DNA of 64,000 nt from Emergomyces orientalis. Lineage: Eukaryota; Ascomycota; Eurotiomycetes; Onygenales; Ajellomycetaceae. This document shows, piece after piece, positions 56,385 through 64,000 of the stretch. Location: assembly GCA_002110485.1 (NCBI GenBank), contig MOWL01000067.1:3162001-3226000 (forward strand), read 5' to 3'. Below the pieces are notes generated by a model. It saw only the letters and a list, made by a program, of their open reading frames with translations. It did not search any database and was not told the DNA's origin. Each line of letters opens with the position of its first letter. Within the stretch, counting starts at the first letter, position 1. A program made the position numbers and the translations under genes.

Positions 56385-58114
56385 ATGCCTGAGTCGAGGA
56401 TATCCTCCTCAAACCAACCATCGTCACAGCCAGGCGCCAGCTCGACTGGCTCCGCACCACACTTTCGTCATAGGCCCCTAAACCGTTCCGCCACCACTAC
56501 GTTCGCTGAACAATCGTCCAACCCTCTTCCTGGCCCAGCCAGATTGCGACGGAGCTCGACTTTTTCTGATACCGTTTCCGAAGCCCGCAATTCCATTAAA
56601 TCGTCAACCGACGATCTGTTCCTTCCCCGGGTTGATTCGAGCACAAGGTCTCTGGACAATGATAATGAGTCCCATTGGCAGTCCGTTCCGTTGGCGCTGG
56701 CCTTGTTGCCTGCAGTCGGGGGTCTGTTATTCCAGAATGGAAGTGCAGTAGCAACAGATATCACTTTGCTGGTTTTGGCGGCTGTATTTCTTAATTGGTC
56801 TATTCGGCTACCTTGGTAAGATGAGTCTACGGCAGCATATTTTCCGCGCATAAAAATAACATCGGCTAATAAATATAAAATGTCAGGGACTGGTACCACT
56901 CAGCACAAGAGACGTCACGAAGCTTTACATCAGAAGATGAATTCGACATGGATGTAATTATCGAAGAAACCGGGGAACCTGAGCCCGAGCTGGACAACGA
57001 CGAAGGCCATGATCCAAAACCCACTTCTCAAAAACACCCAACTACAACCCCTCCAGAAATTTCCCCTCAATCCGTAGCTGCCAAAGCAGCAATGGCGGAG
57101 CTCCACCGACACGAATTAGCAGCTCTAGCATCCTGCTTCCTACTCCCTATAGTAGGCGCCTGGCTCCTACACGCACTTAGATCGCAACTCTCCCGACCCT
57201 CCGAAGGCCTCGTGTCCAACTATAATCTAACAGTCTTCCTCCTCGCGGCCGAAATCCGGCCGTTTTCCCACCTCTTGAAAATGGTCCAAGCGCGAACCCT
57301 CTATCTCCAACGCCTCGTCTCCTCTAACCACAGAGAACACCGCCATAAAATCGACGCAAGCAAGATCCTAGACCTCTCCACCCGCCTCGAGGAACTAGAA
57401 GCTCACATCGCAGAAACCGCCAGCCAGCATCAACATCAACATCAACAATCCCCCACCCACAATAACGCCACGCACGAAAACCTCTCCCTAACCACTAACA
57501 CAACCAAAAACCCTTCCCAAGACAAACAAACCCCTCCACCGGACCTCTCGGCCCTCACCCGTGCCATGCGCCGCTACGAAAAACGCACAGCCCTGCACGC
57601 TCACGAGACCGAAACGCGCCTCCAATCTCTGGAGAAGCGGCTAAACGACAGCATCTCGCTCGGTGTCGCAGCGGCACAGCGCAGCACGACGGCGCATCGC
57701 AGCTCGCCCTTGTTTATATTGTTAAATTGGATGTGTGGTGCTGTTGTGCTGCCAGTACAGGTGGTTTGGGGATTGTGTTGTATGCCGTTTCGGATGGTTG
57801 GGTGGTGGGCTGGGTGGGGACTGGGCTGGATCGGGGTCGGGGTTGGGGCTGGTGGTAGTAGCAAAGAAGGTAGAGGCGATGCGAAGGATGTGGGGAAGGG
57901 GTTAAATAGAAGGGAAAGCAGTGGCAACGGCAACGGCAACGGTAATGATGGTGGTAATGGTGCGAAACGAGCAGCTCCGCCAATATCTATTTCGAGGGAA
58001 CTGATGGGTTCTACTGCTGCTGCTGCTGCTGCTGCTGCTGGTAGGTCGCAACAGCGCGGGCTCGGGACAGGGAGGCTCTCGATGTCGAGTTTACGTTCGG
58101 GGGATTTCAATTAA
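56385..58114 (+). CDS. Multi-span membrane protein with coiled coil, function unknown
   Basis: Two exons (56385-56815 and 56887-58114; 71-nt intron, GTAAGA..GTCAG) give 552 residues. Residues 1-95 are Ser-rich and disordered. A hydrophobic hairpin follows (VPLALALLPAVGGLLFQNG and ITLLVLAAVFLNWSIRLPW, about 98-144), then an acidic linker (EETGEPEPELDNDEGHD). A second hydrophobic region lies at about 220-241 (ELAALASCFLLPIVGAWLLH), followed by a NYNLTVFLLAAEIRPFSHLL amphipathic segment. Coiled-coil-like stretches at about 311-326 and 380-404 flank a His/Gln- and Thr/Asn-rich spacer. A last hydrophobic block sits at about 418-455 (FILLNWMCGAVVLPVQVVW). The C-terminus is low-complexity, with (Gly-Asn)n and nine Ala from CTG-type repeats. 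I do not recognise the family. Position of the two hairpins suggests an endomembrane or organelle membrane protein, by inference only. Confidence 0.8.
58010..58041 (+). repeat. GCT microsatellite in coding sequence (poly-Ala)
   Basis: A run of nine to ten CTG/GCT units encodes nine consecutive Ala near the C-terminus of the 56385-58114 protein. About 70 bases earlier, GGCAAC units encode a (Gly-Asn)n stretch. Both are likely to vary in length between strains. Confidence 0.9.
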
Positions 58115-59079
58115 TATATGGTTTCCATCTATATAGCCTTTTGTTCTCCCCCTTATGACTTTCTTTATGGGTTTATTTTGGGATATATTATGCTCAATTT
58201 ACAACAAACGTTAGGGCTTTGTTTTTTGTGCGTGGTAACGGCCATCTATTTAGGATTGAAACGTTCTTCTCGCTTTTTCTGCCTTATCTTCATTCCTCCC
58301 GCTGGGCCTCATGGACGGATGACCCTATGTGGATACGCAGAGTGGTAATGTTGTGTACATAATATTTATGTGTGTATATATGAATGAATTTCGAAGAATG
58401 AATTATTTGTATCTATCTCGTTCAGAAAACCAATAAGCTACATTCGTGATGGGGAAATGTTTCCCCAAACAAGGATTATAGATTAAATATATATATGATG
58501 TATATACATAGACGCACGGGCGTATATGAACTTGGCTGTGCGTGTGAGTATATGGGGAAAGTTACGTATTGAGCAAAGTAGATAGGTACACTGATAAATA
58601 TATAGGTTGGATATTGGAGATACGTAAATAAAGAAGAGGAAGAAAAGGAAGAAGAGGGAAAACCTAAAACTTTTTTGTGCAAACGGAAAAATGTATAAGC
58701 ACATTATGTACCAAGTTATAAATAACAGATAATGGAAATGGGGCAAGGGTCATCATATCCATGCGGGGTGGGTGATCAATCGATCTCCTTATCCAATCAA
58801 GGAAAGAAAATCTAATATGGTGATCCAGGGGGGGAATCAGGGCTGCCAGAAAGGAGACATATCTCTGACCATCCAATGGCCGTTCCATTTCTGGTGGCAT
58901 GAGGAGGAAATATATGGAATCAAGGGGACGAATAGGGCTTGAAAACAAACAAAAAAAGAAAGAAAGAAATGGGAACGGCGGAAGTGAGGGATCCAAAATG
59001 GTAAAACAAAATGAAAAATGAAAAAAAAAAGCGAGATATAAGACTGCAGACTTGTGTGCCTCCCGCATGCCCCTCCCTT
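58115..59079. other. Intergenic between convergent genes
   Basis: This stretch holds two 3' flanks. It is AT-rich with TATATA and GAAGAAAA runs. No gene is seen. Confidence 0.65.
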
Positions 59080-60416
59080 TTAAACGGGGTTATCATTCCC
59101 ATTCCTAACTCGTACCCTTTCAGCAGCCCCAGTCCCAACAACAGCGGAAATCTTCTTCTTCGCTGTCCCAACCCCACTAATCCCTTTCTCCTGGTTAACG
59201 CCCAACCACGGCTTCCTCGACTCCCCCAACACCTGCCTACCCAAATAATAAATCCCCTGCCCTAGCATAATACACACAAACGCAATCGGATACATCCAGT
59301 GAACCGAATACTTAAACACATTAATCCCAATAATAATCCCCCAAAAGTTCGCCGTGAGGAGGCTAATATTGAAAAATGCCGCGGAGGCCAACCGGAATAA
59401 AATCGGCGCCAGCGAGTAGAAGATGAATAGACAGAGTGTATAACCCGTTAGGTATCCGCCAACTTTGCTATTCCACGTCGCGCTGGCAAAGGACTCACGG
59501 TCGAAGATCGCAGCTTGCACGCCGATGATGAACATGCCATACAAACCTAGCTGGCCAAGGACTTCATACATGGGCCGCTTGCTGACGAGGTATTCCTCCG
59601 CGACGTTTGTGAGGCCGTAACAGCTGGCACCCACCAAGGCGAAAAGGTCACCCTTGATCTGACTGCTGCGAGATGGGCCGTTGCCGCCACTACCACCACT
59701 AGTAATGTGATCTGAACCAAAAAGCACACCCATGCCGCCAATGGCGACGACGATACCGAGGATCTGTGCCCAGTGGTAGCGGACGCGCAGGAAGAGAAAC
59801 GAGATAATAACCACGACGACGATGGCCCAGAAGTTGATGAGCTGTGCGCTTAGGATTGTTGTATACTTGTAGGCGAGGACGATGAAGTAGTTACCCTCCA
59901 CGTCGCAGAAGGCGAGAATGAGGTATTTCCAGCCGTCTTTTTGGATGACGCGGAGCCAGCGTTTGAGGCCGTAGCGGTAGATGGTGTAGCTGGTGAAGAC
60001 GAGGTTGAGGAGGACGTAGTTGAAGAGGGATTGGAAGGCGGGGATTGAGGTGCCAATGTTGGAGAGCAGTTGGGAGAGGGTGTTTGTGGAGGTGATACAG
60101 AGAGCGAGGATTTGGCTGTTTTCAGGAAATTAGCAATGGGATTTATTTTATTTTTGACGCCTTTTTCTACATTTAAAGGAACCAGATAGTCTAAATAAAG
60201 AACTAACCCAAGTATAAGTACGATATAGAACTCCTTGGTGAAGAAGTATGCGAAATAGCCCTTCTTGCTCTCGTCAACTATATCAGCCGGAACTGCAACT
60301 GGCCTCTCCTGTTCACCATCCACGCCATGAGAATCCCTGCGCAAGTCCGTGGCATGATTTACATCAGCGGCCTTTGTTTGGACATGGATGCTACCTGCAC
60401 GCTCAGCCATACTCAT
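59080..60416 (-). CDS. SLC35F/DUF914-type solute transporter
   Basis: Two exons (60416-60208 and 60115-59080; 92-nt intron with GTTAGT donor, GCTAAT branch and AACAG acceptor) give 414 residues. A hydrophilic N-terminus of about 55 residues precedes roughly ten membrane spans. The first spans two exons (FYIVLILG joined to QILALCITSTNTLS). Hallmarks of the SLC35F/DUF914 (drug/metabolite transporter superfamily) group are GTSIPAFQSLFNYVLLNLVF, KYLILAFCDVEGNYFIVLAY, YTTILSAQLINFWAIVVVV, KGDLFALVGASCYGLTNVAE and LGQLGLYGMFIIG. The tail is Lys/Arg-rich and cytosolic. The superfamily includes nucleotide-sugar and related carriers of Golgi and vacuole. The substrate of fungal SLC35F1/F2/F6-like members is not established, so I give none. 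Starts at Met1 or Met3 are both possible. Confidence 0.92.
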
Positions 60417-63360
60417 ACTTGCTTGCTCTCGTAGTCCAGCCGGGGCAGAACAAGCACAAGGGCAAACGGGTGGTAATATGGAATTTTAAGATATATTAAT
60501 TAAATAAACGGGACAAAAAAAACCTAGAATTGGAGCTTTATAGAGCAAAGCAAGCGCAAAACTCCAGAAGTCGCTTGCTGTGAGGAATTGTATTCCTGGG
60601 GGGAGGAGGGGTCACGGATGTAGTTGAATGGAGGAGGGAAGAAGAAGAAGAAAAGAAAAACGAAGAAAAATGAATAACTTCCTGAGTAAGAGTCCGTGCA
60701 CCAATGAGCGATGAGGTCACTGGCACTGTTCAATCAGATAAGAGACTAAGCGGACGGCTGGGTTAGCGTGGGGATACATTTGTCAACATGGAAGTACTAG
60801 TTACCTCAGGAAAATGAAAAGAGAAGCCTTATGTATATTACATTGCTGCCTGCGGGGACGAATGCATGGTGGCTTCTAATATATCCCGGAGGTGTGTTCT
60901 GAACAGTAGTATACTGATGCTTCTTTTTGTTGTGCTCACCTCTTCGAAAATTAGTTAATATGCATGCCATTTTTTCAACAGTCACTCGCACCCACAACCA
61001 ACTTCCTATACCTAGGTACGTATATGCGGATAGTCACTCATCTCTCTCTTTTTCCTTTCATCTAAAGCCACCTCCTCAACATAAAAAAACTTAACTACCA
61101 ATTCCCACAGCTCTCCGGTTCCTCAAGGAAAATTCCCAGAACCCACAACCCGATCCCTACCCTTCCCCACAGCAGTGCTTCCTTGGTTAAGCTAAAGCCG
61201 AATACTGTGCATATGCATGCTGCATGTTCCACGCAGGCTGAACCACCGGTACCGCTGAATTATCAGCCATGGGAAGACGAACTGTCCCGCTGCCTCTGAA
61301 CCTGAAACCACCTGGACAATGGGGGGCGTACACTAACTGTAACAGGGCAAGGTTTCTTCTACTGTGTCCGGGAAGTTGTTTGGATCTTAGGGGGGGTTAA
61401 ATTATTATGCCCTACCCTTAGTATTAGAGGTGAGTGCCTTAACTCCCCGAGGTTTTGATATTTATGAAGACACACAAAGACGTATTTCAACTCCAAAATA
61501 CTAGTTATATATAAGTAATATCACACTTTCATCTCTCTTTTTATTTTTCATTTTCGTCTTCTTTTCTTTTTTCTGTATTCTTTCTTCCCCCCTCCAGCCA
61601 ATCGAAACTGACATTTGTGACAAGTCGGTAGGTATAGAAAAGTGCTTCACTTGTTGCCTCCTTGGACAATAGCCAAACACAACAAATAAATAAAATTAAA
61701 ATTAAAATTAAAATTAGAAAAAGAAAGAAAAAAGAAAGAAGAAAAAAGGTAGGAAAATAATTCCACCAATAATCAGTCAATCCTACGGGTCTCAGGTTCT
61801 TTGCTCAGGAACAAAAGAGAAGCCTCAGGCAGTGAAAAAGATACCACGCCCTATCTCTATCTTCATCTCTGCCATGGCGTTCGCAACAATCGCGCTACCG
61901 GCATCTCCCCGCTATCCACAGTGGCTTTATTCCAATGCCTATGCAGTTGTGTAAAATAGAGAAAGCCACGATGATGGTTGAACGCCGGATAAGAAGGAGC
62001 ATACGAGTGCATACACTCAACATGGCCTTGCCTGTTTATGACTGCTTCTGAGAGCAGATTGCTGACAGTTCTCTGGCACTTTGCTCTCTTCCTCCTCCTA
62101 GATACGAAGGGAAAATGATAAGTCTCCCGATCGAAGGCTTACGGCCACAGTAGTGAGTAGCCCGCTCACCCATACAACCAATCCCACTGGCATCACGGAT
62201 CCGAAGTACTTGCGAACTCGAGGCCCACTGCTCCATCGACGGTGAGGTCTTTGTTACCTTGCTTCGGGACAACAACAGAAAATCAGATTCACCAGCTGAG
62301 GTTGATGCAAAACCAACTTGAACCTTGTCAAACGGGTCGCGTTTCGTAAGTTGACCAAATCAGCGGGTGGAGGCTTTTGGGGACCTTGAAAGCAGCATGT
62401 CTCGCATTTTGTGGGATGAAATTTGTGGGGTAGCGTATTGGGCTTCAAAACCCGCTGGTCCACACAGCAACCTAGTCATTCAAAAATCAAGCCTGAAACG
62501 CTGAAGTTAATAATAAATTCCCCAATTGTATTGTAGATAAACGTTCCAATATCACTCTCTGACATTCCTCATCATAAACCTTGGGGGTTTCGCCGAGGCC
62601 ATGCTGTTGTCCACGGTGAACAGACCTAGAGCGAGTGCGTTGCTACCAGCGAGATCATTAGCTCGCACCTGGGTCTCTCAGCATGGAGAATGGTAGTCCT
62701 GTCGCCCGGGGGGGAAAAGGGGGGTGCTCGACGTAAGGTGATCGATCTGCCACTTTTCTAGGAAGCAGCCTTATGGTCGGCGTTGTTGCTAGAAACCATG
62801 GCATGCCTACATGAGGGAACCAAATCCATCTGGGCGAGTATTGCCATTCAAGAATATCTTCATGCCGACATCGAATGTGCCACGGTGAACGATCTGCACA
62901 CAACCCAACAGCCCACGCTTGACATGGGAGTTTGTCAGGATGGGCAATTTGACAGCGATGAGCAGAACCAGCCGGCGCTGTAGGGGCATGGCTGATGATT
63001 GGCCATGCGTGTGCTTTTGCCGAAGTTATATTTTGTTGATAGCAATCTGTATCAGGTTTATGGATGGGCGGTTAGTGTTGGAGTTATATAACATAATGGA
63101 TAATTCTGTTGCTTGAAATAGGGCAATTCCATTTCCGGGGCGATTCCAGAGCTAGGGGTATTCCCAATACACACGCAGATATTAAACAGGAGGGTAACTA
63201 TAAGAACAGTAAAATAAGGGATATACCCCTCCATAATTGTATATCATATACATCCATGGAGAGATACACATATTTATCTATATACCCAGTAGGTATTTTT
63301 AATGTTTATTGTTGAGAAGTGTCTGGATGCACGTCATGGCACGCTGCCCCAGGGTCTGCT
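60417..63360. other. Intergenic, no gene seen
   Basis: The stretch includes the promoter of the transporter gene and an (AAATT)n-type run at 61688-61717. Open frames are all below 85 codons. Confidence 0.6.
61688..61717. repeat. (AAATT)n simple repeat
   Basis: About five tandem AAAATT-type units followed by an AGAAA-rich run, in intergenic DNA. Confidence 0.85.
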
Positions 63361-64000
63361 AGCTAGTTGGTTGCGGCCCATCAGCCTAACCCAAAGCATC
63401 CATGTGGCTATCCAGGTCACCTTTCACCCAGAGTCAGCTTCAAAACTTCCACCACTTCCACCACTTTCACTGCATCCACTGCATCCTCCTCCAACATATC
63501 TCTCTCTTGTCTGCCATCGAATGTCGCTCTTTCACTCCAGTATCCCATTCTCCCACTACCCTCCCGCGTTGTCCCCGATCCAGCAGCCCTTGCCGTTGCT
63601 TCGCCAGCTAAACCGGTGATCGTGACACTCCAGGCCTGTCTCCACCGCCTAGCACCCATCCCGCGTCCGCCTCATCCTCCCACGTCCGTCAGGTTTCCCG
63701 ACCATCCACTGCCCAGACAGTCCCTGTCCAAACCCACCCGATCTTTTCGGCATCCAACATCTTCAGCTTCCAACATTTTCTTCAGTTGACAGCCATTTCT
63801 CGTTGCGTCGTCACTGGGTCCAGCTCATCCCCCGGTCGCGTGTTCTTGTCGCCTCACATTTTTCTCTGCGCCCACACCACAACCAACTAACCACTCCTTG
63901 CCCAACCGAGGTGCCCCCAAAGCTGCACAACATTCCTGTGTGTCTACATCGCACTAACCAAACCCGCTCCATCGTTTTCCGCCACGACACTTCAGTCGCA
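63361..64000 (+). other. CT-rich terminal stretch, possible 5' leader of a gene beyond the window
   Basis: Pyrimidine-rich sequence (CCACCACTTCCACCACTTT, TCCCACTACCCTCCC and similar) fills the right edge on the plus strand, much like the 500-nt leader of the Myb-like gene at 7640-8146. Open frames here (for example 63367-63789) are Pro/Ser/Thr-rich by composition alone. No coding start is identified. Confidence 0.3.

Overview
This window is a 64 kb piece of a filamentous ascomycete (mould-type fungal) genome. The evidence is short GT..AG introns (mostly 48-180 nt) with CTAAC-like branch points, fungus-restricted families (DUF4203 seven-span protein, NACHT-ankyrin NLR, fungal HNH protein, Ste3-type pheromone receptor), long CT-rich leaders and wide intergenic spaces. 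The protein flavour suggests Eurotiomycetes, perhaps Onygenales, but that placement is an inference and not a measurement.

Layout. Positions 1-1589 hold the C-terminal part of a Ser/Thr kinase that runs in from the left edge. 4458-5765 (minus) is a fungal HNH-nuclease-domain gene carrying an in-frame stop. 8147-9133 (plus) encodes an unrecognised Myb/SANT-like nuclear protein. From about 9.1 to 24.7 kb there is a 15 kb tract with no convincing intact gene; it holds a diverged direct repeat, two GC-rich patches and only short open frames. At its right end sits an intact 922-residue NACHT-ankyrin protein (24739-27507, plus) that lacks a recognisable N-terminal effector domain. 28506-30545 (minus) is an F-box protein whose frame changes once in the middle.

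From 31 kb rightwards the window is conventional housekeeping territory, though still roomy: AP-2 adaptor mu subunit (31459-33047, minus, ending in a 7-nt exon), Ras palmitoyltransferase subunit Erf4 (33943-35429, minus), a small secreted protein (39502-39843, minus), a DUF4203/TMEM198-like seven-span membrane protein with signal peptide and long cytosolic tail (41729-45461, minus), an SGNH/GDSL hydrolase (49357-50342, plus), mitochondrial single-stranded DNA-binding protein (50888-51604, plus), a Ste3-type a-factor receptor (53059-54207, minus), an unrecognised membrane protein (56385-58114, plus) and an SLC35F/DUF914 transporter (59080-60416, minus). The last 3.6 kb shows no gene and ends in a CT-rich stretch that could be the leader of a gene beyond the edge.

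The genes do not form a metabolic cluster. Several are loosely linked by cell-surface and membrane-traffic roles (AP-2 endocytosis, Erf4 palmitoylation, Ste3 receptor, DUF4203 sensor-like protein), which is probably coincidence. The part most like accessory sequence is 9-30.5 kb, where an NLR-type immune-like gene, an apparently decaying F-box gene and gene-free sequence lie together. I did not find a clear-cut new multi-gene system. The best leads are the effector-less NLR and its decayed upstream flank, the HNH and F-box lesions, the 7-nt terminal exon of AP-2 mu, and the direct repeat pair near 18.6-19.2 kb. Splice models were assigned by eye from frame, splice signals and family fit.
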